Source: Porodaedalea pini (taxonomy: Eukaryota > Basidiomycota > Agaricomycetes > Hymenochaetales > Hymenochaetaceae). From it: DNA of 64,000 nt. The notes beneath the pieces were generated by a model. It saw only the letters and a program-made list of their open reading frames with translations. It searched no databases and was not told where the DNA came from. The DNA lies in NCBI GenBank assembly GCA_002794775.1, contig NBAY01000003.1, forward strand, positions 124,001 to 188,000. Direction: 5' to 3'. Positions 46,450 through 57,400 of the stretch are shown piece after piece; position 1 is the first letter of the stretch; each line of letters opens with the position of its first letter. The translations under genes were made by a program, and so were the position numbers.

Positions 46450-49400
46450 CTAAAGGTTAAAAGAGGGTGGTAAATCGGATAAGAGGGGCATACTGTCCGG
46501 TGGGCGACGGAAGGAAAAGTAAGCAAATTTTAAGAGTAAAAGAAAGTTATTTGGACGGAACCAATCGGCAAATTCAAAAGGTAGGGAATGTTGACGAAAA
46601 AGGCCTTTTCGGACTAAAGAAAAGAAAGGGCAACAATTGAGAATATGGCAGACATCATGTTTGACGCACGATGGGTCCGGACAACGGGGTTGGAGGTTTC
46701 GGTTATGCAGGTCGAGCACGTTTAGCATTAAGCTAGCAGCGCGAGAAAGGACTGAGCGTTGTATCTTTTTCCTTGGGGAAAGCCTCAGAAACGGATGGAG
46801 AGATCGCGTAGGATATAATATGAATGAGGACGGCTTGAGGACTGAGCGGTGTCCCCGAAGGTGTATGATGTTGGCTTTCCAGTCTTGTAGGAGATCAAGC
46901 TGTACTTGCGCGTTCAGATTAGGCAGAGAATCTGGGATGGCCTCGCGATTGGGTTTGGTAGCTGCGTCTTTGGCAAGTTTATCGGCTTTAGAGTTGCCCA
47001 ATACTCCTCTGTGAGAGGGGAGCCATTGGATCGAGATGTGAGAAGCCTCGTGGTGGAGGGTGAGAAAAATGCCGCAAAGACGGCAGAACATTGTAATGAA
47101 TTCCGCATGTCGAGTGTCGTTGGAGAAAATGAGCTCGACGCAATTGAGTGAGTCCATAACGATATGGATATGTATGGGTGTGAAGCATTTCGCCAGAAGG
47201 AGGGAGATACGTTGCATGGCTGCGATGAGCGCTTCCTGCTCCTCGAACAAGATGTTCGACCGAGAGTGCGCTGCTGAAGAAAAGACAGCGAGTTCCTTGT
47301 GATCGTGCATAATAACGAATCCATGGCCACCGTTATAAGAGCCGTTGGCATCAGGGATGATAGAGCCATCTGTGAAAATAAAATATTGATATGGAGGAGG
47401 GTGTAAAAAGAATGAATTGAAATTTTGTATAGCGCAATGGCATTGAGTTGTTGAAGGAATTGGTGTCATAATAAGACGTGAATGAATTTGGGTGAAAGTG
47501 GGGTATAAAACTGATTTAGGGATTTTGACATTTGGAAGAAGAGACGAAATTAAATATTGGTTTGGAACCGGGTTACGCTTCAAATGGGAAAAATATGATA
47601 GCAGAAAACGTTGCGAGAGAGAATGAATAAAGAGATGAAGTGGAGGACATGATAAGAAGGACTCTGTGACAGCTGGGGTAATGTTCTTCTGAAAAATACA
47701 GTGGAAGAAATGGTTTTGGATTGGTTGAAGGAGGGTTGAAATGAGCGAGGAGTTAGAAAAAAGAACAGCGCCGTAAATGGCTACTGAACGAATCAATCCA
47801 AAATATAAAAGTCTGGCATACTGGAAATATGCGCCATTTGAACAGTGAAACAGAAAAGATTGTTGATGAAGAGTAGATAACGCTTTGTTAGCCCGGGCTT
47901 TGAAATGAAGACTGGGAGAGAGATCGTAAGAAAAAATGACTCCTAACCAAGTCAGGTGGTGTGAAGGAGGTATAACGTGGTTGTTGGGTAAGGATAAAAC
48001 TGCATTGGAAGAGGATGGGGAATCGTTCAAAAAGGATCGAAATGTGAAAGCAGCTCCCTGCTGGTGTGGGAGGATATGAAGGAGTTCGATGGCGTCCAGA
48101 TCAATGGAAAGGCCAAGAGTATGGAATTGAAGGGATAGAAATGAAAATTGGTTGCGAAGACGAACCAAATTGGTTCAAATGCTAAGAGAACGTGCATAAA
48201 GAAGATGGTCGTCCATATATGCAAGCAAAGGGCGATGTGGACCGAAATGAGTGTTATAAGCTGTAATGGTGTCTGCTGCCGCGAAGACTGAAATGAGGGG
48301 AGACAATGGCGATCCTTGGGGAACTCCACGGTTGGGTTTAATAAAAGGGGCAGAAAAGAAATTATTGAAATGAAAAGAGATTGGTCTGTCCCTAAGCCAG
48401 ACCAAAATAACATGAATTAAGTTAGGGTGGACGTTGGAGAGAATAAGTTTGTTGAGCAGGTGATTATGAGGAATATTGTCAAAGAAACCTTGAATATCCA
48501 CGGTAAGGATAGAAGTGATGAGATATCGGTGGCGGTGCATGACCCCACGAGGGTCGCTGCCACTATGAATAAAGGGTTGGGTTAGAATGGTGGAAAGTAA
48601 TTCATAGCAAGTGGTAAGGGATGAGCGGTGTTTCCTACACCCGTGTTGGGTTTCGGGAAGAAGATTATTAGTCTCAAAAAAGGGTTGTAAGAAATTGAAA
48701 AGAACACGTTTGAAGAGTTTGCCAATAGTGTCAACGAGGGTAATGGGGCGATAAGCCCTTGGGACCGAAAAGTCAGAGCGTTTAGGTTTTGGAATAAAGG
48801 TGACAAGCGAAGTTTTAAAAGATAAAGGGAAATGACCGATTTGAAGACATAAAGAAAACAGGTCAACAAAAAACTGTCTGCGGTGCTCGATAAGTAGCGC
48901 GAGGTGTTTGTACGAGATGTGGCTGTTGCCAGGGCTCGTTTCCTGATCGATGCCTCAGAGCGCATCGTGAATGTTGCTCATAGTGAGTGGTCTGAAATCC
49001 CGGAGGGCTGGGAGCGGAATGACCTCCGGTGTAGACGTTAAGGGGGGAAAAAAGGTCTCGTGGAAAAGAGACGCCTTGTCGTCTTCAGTGAGTGTGAAAA
49101 GACCATTGTTCATACGCAAGACCCCGATAGGAGAGCAGCGACAAGCGGTGCCCAAATATTGGTTACGCCAGATGGATTGAGCGTCCGATTGCTGAAGACG
49201 ATCACCAAAAAAGGCGTTTTTGGCTCAGGTAAGTTCAATGTCGAGGCGTTTCCGTGACTCGGGATCAGGGTTGCGACAATGTGCGCGGTAGAGTTTTGAG
49301 CATGATTCAGACCACCAAGCGTTGGGGCCGAAATACAAGTGCGGTTTCCGATTTTTAAGAAAGGTAGATGCAAAATTAGAAAAGGAAGATTGAAAGGAAA

Positions 49401-50274
49401 AAAGGAGGTCATCCAGTGCCTTAGGTGTATGAATGTCTGTTAAAGAAAAGGGGAAGAGATTAGATTCGCAAAAGTCCGCAACAAAGGCGGGTAAATCTTG
49501 TAAACGAATTGAACGAAGGGCAGGTTGTGGGGTAGAAGAGATCACATCAACGTTGAACGAAAAAATGAGTGGACGGTGATCAGATGAAATGTCAAGGGAA
49601 GGATCAGAAATGGTAATATGATCCAAAAGGTAAGGGGAAAAGTCATCTGAAGCGATGACAAGGTCAATAATGGTTTTGACGTTGAAAGAACGATTGAAAT
49701 AAGTGTGTTGGTTTGGGGGGTTACAAACAACGAGGCTGTTATCATTGATCCAGTCAACGAGTGTGCTGGATACCAAAAAGGAGGCCGATTGGGCCGGGAA
49801 AGACCATATGTCGGAATGTCAGTTGAAATCCCCAGTAAAAATATTTGAGGGAAAATGAAGTGAAGGGAAGGGGTTTTCGAATTCGTGAAGACTAGGGGAA
49901 TTATAAATGTTCCAAAGTAAAAGAGGGGATAAGTCTTCCTGGTAAATGGAAATGACACAGATATTAGGGGAAGGGGTGTCGGGATCGTACAAGGAGACAC
50001 GGTGAATGATACGAGGATGTACCAAAGTGCAGCAACGAGGTTTAAGCGGAGAAGAGGGCCTGAAGATAGTGTAATGGCCGGGGTTACGAAGGTGGAAAAT
50101 GTTTGACCCCAAAGGAGATGTTTTGGAAGGGATTATCGAAGAAATAGTTGGAATTTCCTGGAAACAAATAATGTCAGGTGTATAATTTGTGGTTGAAAAG
50201 GAGCGTAGTAAATAATCAAAAGTTGGCACCGAATTGCGAATGTTAAGAGAAAATACAGAAATATTGTCAGTCAT
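46450..50274 (-). pseudogene. LINE copy 2 ORF2: APE endonuclease, reverse transcriptase, RNase H (four TGA stops)
   Basis: A 1,275-codon frame from the ATG at 50272-50274 (MTDNISVFSLNIRNS) to the TAG at 46450-46452. Endonuclease signatures are SLNIRN, CFQEIP, TGDFN and SDHRPLIF. The reverse transcriptase has PSPLI-type motifs (GVPQGSPLSPLIS) and LLAYMDDHLLYARS with both catalytic Asp residues. RNase H has FIFTDGSI, EEQEAL, MDSLN and SKADKLAKDA. Premature TGAs lie at 49819-49821, 49225-49227, 48955-48957 and 48175-48177, all in the same frame. At 48955 copy 1 has CGA (Arg). After the RNase H there is a Cys/His stretch (RCPDPSCVKHDVCHILNCC), a metal-binding-like tail that copy 1 shares. Confidence 0.92.
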
Positions 50275-50279
50275 AAAAA

Positions 50280-52595
50280 TTAAAAGGGAGATCTGTAATT
50301 ACGGCGAGCTGGGCACTCCGATGACCTGGCACTGTGGTTACCCTGGCAGTTGATGCAGCGGGCAAAATGGTCGCATTGGAGGTTGTTGGATGCTGTACAT
50401 GGAGCGCATTTGGCGACATGTACGGCTGTCCGGTGGGGTTCAGAGCAAATTGCGCATCACGCAACTGAGCGACATTTTGATGCGGTATGTCCCAAGCGAT
50501 GGCAATTGTCGCATTGGTTGATGGTGGGGTGGGCTTTCATCTCCTTGAGGCGGTGGATGACTCCAAAGATGGGGACAGATCTGTTGTTGTGTAAAAAGAA
50601 ATGGTCAAAACAAAGACGGGAATCGTCCTTGATTATAACCGAGACATTGCAGAAGTCTTGTTGGTTGAGACGTTCGATAGAGGACATAAAATGAGGTGGG
50701 AACATGAACTCATACCCCTCAAATTGAGGAAGGGCAGAGATTTCGTCGTATAAGTCTTTTTCTGAGTAAAGAAGGTTAGTGTCCTTGTCAAAGACTGGGA
50801 CGCCAGGAATGACCATCTTGAACTGGGGTGAGGGCATGACCATCTTGAACTGGGGTGAGGGCATGACCATCTTGAACTGGGGTGAGGGCATGACCATCTT
50901 GAACTGGGGTGAGGGCATGAATGCCTTCGCTCCAGAAATATTGATGATGCGGTTGAGTTGGGTAATGAGGGAATTGTACTGGGCGTCGAAGTCTGAACAA
51001 ATGTTAGTAAAAGCAATTAAAAGGTTGCTGTTAGACGTGTATTCCACGTTGAGTATGACGAGATGTTTAAAAAGCGGATTGCCTTTCAGTCCCGCCCGGA
51101 CCGAACTCTTAACAGCGATGGGAGAAGGGCGAACAGCAAGGTCGCCTGGAAGCGAGAAGAAGATACGGCGGACATTACAAACACGAGTGTTCACCGATCC
51201 GTTAGACCAGTTGATTGGAACGGTTGATATTTCCCCCTGGGGGTTCTGTTCCGTGACTCGAACGACTTTAGTGGGAGTGGTTTTGGGTTTCTTTTGGGCG
51301 GCTTTGGCGTATGAAACTGTGGTAAAACCTTCCTGGTCGACTCTGACTCCTTCGACCTGAGGATAGTAAATTGTCGTCTGTGATCCTCGGGGTGCATTGT
51401 GAGCTGAGTGGGCGTAACCATCCGGTGCAATGATGGTGCCCTCCGTAGTCATTCGGTAGCCCGGACCCGGAATACGGGTTTTGGTGATGGCAGCTGCATA
51501 TTTGGTCTTCCCGTTCTTCGGGGTCTGGACTCGTTGTTTGACGATAGGGCCAGGAGGTGGGAATTTAGGGTCGTGAACAAAACGGACCCCAATAGGGTCA
51601 GGGAGAATCTTTTGTTGTTTGTTAGCATTAGTATTATTAGAGGTAGCTGGTCGAACTGTGGAAGCCGGGATGTCAGAAAGCTGTTTTTCAATGTTTTGGG
51701 TTTTTTCCGAAATAGAAGTTACCACTGCCGAAAGATGTTGAATGGACCTTGACATAGTGTGCATAGTATCCGTGATTTTCTGATCGCGGATGGTCTGGCT
51801 GTTGACATAAATATTTTCAAAAACGTGCTTAAAGGACGGTGAGTGAATACGGTAAGTAGAATGAAATGCCTCCAGACTCTCGTTGGCCGAGTTCTGGCGG
51901 GCGGTCTCGTCGTCCAGAGAGTTGGATTCCTTGATCCAAGAAACCAAATTGGAGCCAATGTTGGCGAGGATAGCCCCGGCACGAACCGGATCTTCATACC
52001 AGGCCTTATCCGACGACCACATCGGTTGGGAAATGAGCATGCTAATCGTGTGGATGGTGTCCTTAGTAAGCTTGGCAAATCCGAGGTTGACCTTTTCGGC
52101 AATCGCCGGGTCCTCCAGTTCATCGATATCGATCATGTCGTTGTCGACCTGCGGGGCCTGACTGTAATGCTCGTCCGGGATGTACAGATCATCGTCCATA
52201 GCATCGTTATCAATGCGGGCGGGGGGCGGGATTGACTTATGTTCCTCTTCAGAATTTGAGCGTTTAAGTGTGTTTTGTGACTCGATATCGGGTGTAGGTG
52301 GAAGATCTCCTTGTTGACGAAGTTTGGCGGCATGTTCGTCCGCCTCGATGTCGGGTGACCACTTAGCACGGTTCTCCTGGACTTTAACGCATACGTCGTC
52401 GTTGTGGTTGTAGGTCTTGTCGCGACCACAAACGGCACATAACTTGGCGGTCCCACTAACACACTGGCGACTGTGAAAGGGGAGATCCTGTTTACACTCC
52501 TCACACTTGGTGGGGTCCTTGGGATTAACAAGGGAACGGAACGACTTGGTTTTGTGTAGGGAAGCTTTTGCCTTGGTTAACATTTTGTTATCCAT
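50280..52595 (-). pseudogene. LINE copy 2 ORF1, zinc-cluster nucleic-acid-binding protein (one TGA)
   Basis: A 772-codon frame from the ATG at 52593-52595 to the TAA at 50280-50282, with one in-frame TGA at 50457-50459 that falls between two zinc knuckles (CRSVA-stop-CAICSEPH); copy 1 has CGC (Arg) there. The upstream 712 residues form an uninterrupted frame. It has an N-terminal Cys cluster (KCEECKQDLPFHSRQC, CAVCGRDKTYNHNDDVC), a central helical segment (KHVFENIYVNSQTIRDQ) and C-terminal CCHC knuckles (QCDNCHRLGHTASKC). It also carries a fourfold 27-bp tandem repeat, present once in copy 1. Confidence 0.9.
50809..50916 (-). repeat. 27-bp tandem repeat x4 inside LINE copy 2 ORF1
   Basis: Four identical 27-bp units start at 50809, 50836, 50863 and 50890. 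Each encodes the nonapeptide MPSPQFKMV (the unit nearest the ORF1 C-terminus runs on into IPGVP). LINE copy 1 has one unit only, so this is an in-frame expansion specific to copy 2. Confidence 0.95.
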
Positions 52596-52674
52596 GGCAG
52601 AGAGAGTACGAGTAAGACTGTATGCAAGATTTTCCCACGGTCGATGATGATGGTAGGAATACTAGGAAAGATAG

Positions 52675-52686
52675 GTGATCCTAAAT
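52675..52686. repeat. LINE copy 2 target-site duplication, right
   Basis: Exact copy of 46299-46310, bounding the 5' end of LINE copy 2. Confidence 0.92.
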
Positions 52687-53436
52687 CTGGCGCGTGCGCG
52701 TTCCGTCAAAACGTTGACCACCGCATGCTGCAAACGAAGGGGACATTCTTCACTGAAAGTTGTGAAACCATGAACTTCAAATTTGTCACTCTCAAAAACG
52801 TTGACCGGTCGATGGCTATCCAACAATATGCAGTCGGCAGTGTTCTCTATCTTCTGTTCACTTTTGTCCTACAAGCGGTTGCTCATGCTGGAGCGTAAAA
52901 ACACAGCTTTGCCTTCTTCACTCGTCTTGTGGCTAATGGTTCCTTTTGTAACTTTGTCCAGCGATGACGGCCAACCTCTCTACGAGGCTGTGCATTTGCT
53001 GGGAGTGGAATGAGCTTGCGCAGGCTGGCATTGGAGAACGGATGAGTTCTCACTCTAGATATCGATCTGTTTCTTAATCCAATAATTTGCTGGTCAATGA
53101 AGTTCGACCTTGCTCACTTCTGTGGTTGGGTTTCGCAGCTGAGCTTTTGTCACTGACAGCTATCGGCAAGAAATGACAGTGGCATAAACTCTCGCCTATA
53201 CTCTCATACGTATGTTGTATGTTGTGACGGTTGCAAAGCACAAACACCGGTTTCGTGAATGCCCTGACTAGAGCATTGCGGTTGCACCGATCATATTTGC
53301 CGGGTATCGCGGACCTTCTTGACAATTGAGTGACCCGCTTACATGCGGCTAACCATTCCTTCGGTCCTATGGCAATTTGACTACGCTATTGTTCTGCGCT
53401 TCGTCAGAAAACTTGGGCCTAGCTACCATGAATACG
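52687..53436. other. Host intergenic DNA between LINE copy 2 and the pheromone-like gene
   Basis: 750 bp with only short, unconvincing open frames on either strand. A stretch near 52783-53013 translates to a hydrophobic peptide, but it matches no family I know and lacks promoter or splice support. I looked for a pheromone-receptor (STE3-type) fragment and found none. Confidence 0.5.
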
Positions 53437-53470
53437 TATAAAGGGCAAAGCTTCTCTCTTTTCTTCCCCA
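53437..53470 (+). promoter_or_regulatory. TATA box and pyrimidine-rich initiator upstream of the pheromone-like gene
   Basis: TATAAAG at 53437-53443 is followed by a CT-rich tract (CTTCTCTCTTTTCTTCCCC, about 53451-53469), the usual core-promoter layout of highly expressed basidiomycete genes. It lies about 125 bp upstream of the ATG at 53568, so it supports transcription of that short frame. Confidence 0.6.
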
Positions 53471-53567
53471 CCTAACGCACGCGAACCCTGAGGGTTACTC
53501 TTATTCACGCACGCTCACTTCAGCTATCACTTTACCAGCCTTTTTTATACAAATACTCTTGGAGCTA

Positions 53568-53708
53568 ATGGATACCTTCATAATCGTCGACGGTTTTCTT
53601 ACTGCCATTTCAAGCGCACCCGTTCAAGGACGGGAAAGCGAGGCAGCCCACGTACCATGTGACGAAGAGAGAGCGCAGACCAGCCAGACGTTCTGCACTA
53701 TCGCTTGA
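53568..53708 (+). CDS. Lipopeptide mating-pheromone precursor-like protein (46 aa, CaaX)
   Basis: Homobasidiomycete pheromone precursors are ~45-70 aa peptides that begin MD-x-F, carry a charged Glu-Arg or Glu-His processing site, and end in a CaaX box that is farnesylated, trimmed and carboxymethylated. This 46-codon frame begins MDTFIIVDGFLTAI, continues to the processing-type motif VPCDEER at residues 29-35, and ends SQTFCTIA. Cys43 is the prenylation site, Thr-Ile the aa pair and Ala the X residue, as expected for farnesylation. The predicted mature peptide would run from Ala36 to Cys43 (8 residues), somewhat shorter than usual. A TATA box and CT tract lie upstream. It stands 704 bp upstream of CRM1, with no STE3 receptor in the window, so it may be a non-mating-type pheromone gene or lie near a B locus outside. 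The short length is the main doubt. Confidence 0.75.
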   Translation: MDTFIIVDGFLTAISSAPVQGRESEAAHVPCDEERAQTSQTFCTIA

Positions 53709-54412
53709 AATGCATCATGTTGTGAGTTGCCCACATGTTCTAATGTAACCTATGAACTGACCTCGCTCGAGCAGTTATAATACTATCTCACCCGACTGGC
53801 TCGGGTACATATCCTGACGGACACTCGATACCCCCCTCCTTAATTTTGAATGATTGTGATGGCATGCGGTAACGGCTTGGCAACGAACTGTGAGATGGGC
53901 GGACGAGGTGCGAGATGGGAAAGAGTTGAAACGCAGTAGAAGTCCGGCGGATTTTGTTCACGTTAATGTTGTCGCCTTTTGAATGTACATGAAATTCTAT
54001 CGCCTCCTGGATATCCTTATTGTTGCATCACTCGCGGAACACGAAATTTGCGGTTATTGTCCAAATCATGCTCAAGACAAGAATTCGAGTCAGTCGATGT
54101 CTATCGTGTTTGAGCCCCTGCTGTTTGAGTCAACCTGAGTACATGTACAGCTGGTGTTTTGTCGACTCACTAAATAAACAAAGGTGAGAACTGAGAAAAT
54201 GCGTCATCGGACATCAGTAACTGTCCGAAAATGGACGAAGATCACCAATCGGCTTTGGCTTTGGTCACGTTTGGTGGCCCTCAACCCTCGACTTCACCGA
54301 CTTCAACGACCGCGCGCAGTCCTCGTCGACATAGACGACTGTTCAGCTCGACGCTGCTACTCTTGAACATATAATCGGCTCTAAAAACGCGTAAATCGCG
54401 TACAACGCAATC
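53709..54412. other. Spacer between the pheromone-like gene and CRM1
   Basis: 704 bp with no gene that I can support. It holds the 3' UTR of the pheromone-like gene and the CRM1 promoter. An ACGCGT hexamer lies at 54387-54392, just before the CRM1 start codon. A short inverted repeat (ACCCGACTGGCTCGGGT) sits near 53792-53808. Confidence 0.5.
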
Positions 54413-57400
54413 ATGGATGTTCGTCTTCAAGCCTCTGCCTTCCGAGCGCTGGCTGAATGCGCCGCGCCGCCCGACGTTCATTTTACTGACTGCTGAATCG
54501 CAGACCCTTCTTGATTTCTCGCGCGAGCCGTTCGACATCGAACTCCTCGATCGTGTTGTCATGACATTTTATTCGGGTTCAGGCAATGAGGTGCGTCTGT
54601 GCGATCTGAACTTCAAGGATGTACAGGATCTGACACGCTGCGGTTTGGATATCGCAGCAACAAATGGCACAACGCGTGTTGACGCAATTTGAGGAGCATC
54701 CGGATTCGTGGTCGCGTGTTCCGGATATATTGGAGCGTTCTTCGTTTCAACAATCCAAGGTGTGTGTCCCTTAGGTGTGATTTTAGCCGATGTGCTGCAA
54801 GTTACTCAAATCGTTATTTCATATAGTACATAGGCTTACAAATCTTGGAGAGACTCGTGCAAACGCGATGGAAGATGCTGCCGGAAGGCCAGCGACAGGG
54901 TCAGCTGGCTTTCCCATTCAAACCGCAGGAGAGATATCTGACTCCTATACCGTTTGAAATACAGGAATACGCAATTTCATTGTCGGCGTAGTTGTGAAAG
55001 TCTCGTCCGATGAGCAGACGATGAGGAAAGAGAAATCATACGTTAATAAACTCAACTTGGCATTAGTGCAGGTAAATTGTTCATCCTGTCAGCCACATGC
55101 GATCAGATCATAACTTGCAAAAGATTCTGAAGCAGGAATGGCCACACAACTGGCCATCGTTCATCCCTGAACTCGTCGAATCGTCCAAGACAAACCTTTC
55201 TCTCTGCGAGAACAACATGGTCATTCTCAAGCTTCTGTCGGAAGAGATCTTTGATTTCTCGGCCGAGCAGATGACGCAGGCGAAGACGAAGAATTTGAAG
55301 AACCAGATGTGCGGCGAGTTCTCTGAAATCTTCAAACTCTGCTCGGAAATCCTGGAGGAGGCGCAGAAGACGTCTCTCATCAAGGCGACGCTGGAAACGC
55401 TCCTTCGTTTTTTGAACTGGATTCCGCTCGGGTATATTTTTGAGACGACTATTATCGATCTGCTAATGACGAGGGTGTGTCAATCCAATCTTTATAGCAA
55501 TGCATAACTGATGATCATTTCTAGTTCCTAGAGGTTGCTGAGTTCCGGAACGTGACGTTGAAGTGTCTAGCGGAGATCGCTTCTTTGAACGTCGGCCCTG
55601 AGTATGATCCTAAATTCGTCATTCTGTTCGCAATGGTCATGACCTCCGTCAATCGTATGATCCCTCCGAATACCAACATCGCCGAGGCGTACGCAAATGC
55701 GAATGACTCTGGCCAGGAGCTCGTTTTGAATCTTGCTCTCTTTCTCACCAACTTCCTTTCGAATCACCTCCGTGCGGTGGAGACAGAACAAAACCGTGAT
55801 GTTCTCTTGAACGCACATCTTTACATGGTAAAAGTATCTCAGGTAGACGAACGAGAGGTCTTCAAGATCTGTCTAGAGTACTGGTTGAAGCTTGTGGCTG
55901 AGCTATATGAGGAAATCCAGAGTCTACCTATCGGAGACTCGGGGTTGCTCATGGGGCTCAACCTGGGAGGCTCATCGATGCTCAGTGGAGTGTCATTACG
56001 GAAGAACATCTACAGTGACGTGCTTTCCAATCTCCGTTTGGTTGTCATTGAGAAGATGGTCAAGCCTGAAGAGGTATTTCACCCTTCTGTTCGGTGTATT
56101 TTATCCACTAATAATTGAATCACTCTAGGTCCTTGTCGTCGAAAATGACGAGGGCGAAGTCGTCCGCGAGTTCATGAAGGAGAGCGACACAATTGTTTTG
56201 TACAAATCAATGCGCGAACTTCTAGTGTACCTTACCCACTTGGACGTTCTCGACACAGAGAACATCCTTACTGAGAAGCTTGCTAAACAGGTTGATGGCT
56301 CGGAATGGTCGTGGAACAATCTCAACACGCTTTGCTGGGCCATCGGTTCGATATCTGGAGCTATGAGTAAGTCTTATCTTAGCAAATAACAAATACGTAT
56401 TGACGATGCTTCATTAGATGAAGAAACGGAGAAACGATTCCTCGTTACTGTCATCAAGGAGCTTCTTGGACTTGTCGAAATGAAGCGTGGAAAGGACAAC
56501 AAGGCGATCGTCGCATCCAACATCATGTACATTGTCGGCCAATATCCGCGCTTCCTGAAGGCACATTGGAAGTTCTTGAAGACTGTAGTCAACAAGCTTT
56601 TCGAATTTATGCATGAGACACATGAAGGTGTGCAAGACATGGCTTGCGATACCTTCATCAAGATTGCGCAGAAATGTAGACGGCACTTTGTTATGCAGCA
56701 ATCTGGTGAGACGGAGCCGTTCGTGGATGAGATTCTGCGATTGCTGCACCGTATCACGGTCGACCTCGCTCCTTTACAGGTGCATACGTTTTACGAGGCA
56801 GTTGGATACATGATCTCTGCACAGCCCAATAAGCCGCAACAAGAGAAACTAATCGCCAAATTAATGGAATTACCAAACAACGCTGTGAGTTAGCTTTTTT
56901 TTTTCTCAATCAAACGGAGAAAGTCGCTAAAATATTCTCGTAGTGGGATTCCCTAATGGCGCAGGCGGCACAGAATATGGACGTGCTCAGCAGCATTGAC
57001 AACATTAAAATCCTTGCAAACGTGTTGAAAACGAATGTTGCCGCCTGCCAGTCGATCGGCAGTTTCTTCCTACCACAGCTTGGACGTATATTCATGGATA
57101 TGCTGGGTCTGTACAAAGCTGTTAGTGGGATCATTAGCGAGTCTGTTGCTCGCGAAGGTAGTGTTGTGTCAGTATCTGCGTCTGTGTCGGTCGGTCTGAA
57201 TCAGCGCCTTCGTTGTTTCACTTTAGGTCTTATCGCGACTAAAACGCCTAAAGTTCGCCAATTGCGAACGGTCAAAAAGGAAATTCTCAAACTGATGGAA
57301 ACCTACATCAAGAAAGCGGAGGATCTGGACGCAGTCTATAATAATTTCATTCCGCCATTGCTAGATGCTATTCTAGGGGATTACAGTGCAAATGTGGCTG

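Larger units (their letters stand above)
46311..52674 (-). mobile_element. Tad-like non-LTR retrotransposon (LINE), copy 2, full length
   Basis: 6,364-bp minus-strand element of the same family as copy 1, with exact 12-bp target duplications. ORF1 (50280-52595) and ORF2 (46450-50274) each stay in a single frame with no frameshift, but ORF1 has one and ORF2 has four premature TGA codons. The ORF1 stop and ORF2 start are five bases apart (50275-50279). The reverse transcriptase keeps its YMDD box. It appears full length and much less rearranged than copy 1, but it could not make intact proteins without stop-codon readthrough. Confidence 0.93.

Noticed and set aside
50809..50916. 27-bp repeats as a CRISPR-like array
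   Set aside because: Units are contiguous without spacers and lie in frame in ORF1 of a eukaryotic LINE.
52644..53013. Hydrophobic plus-strand peptide near 52783-53013 as a receptor fragment
   Set aside because: I compared it in mind with STE3-type receptors and saw none of their conserved segments. No introns or promoter seen.
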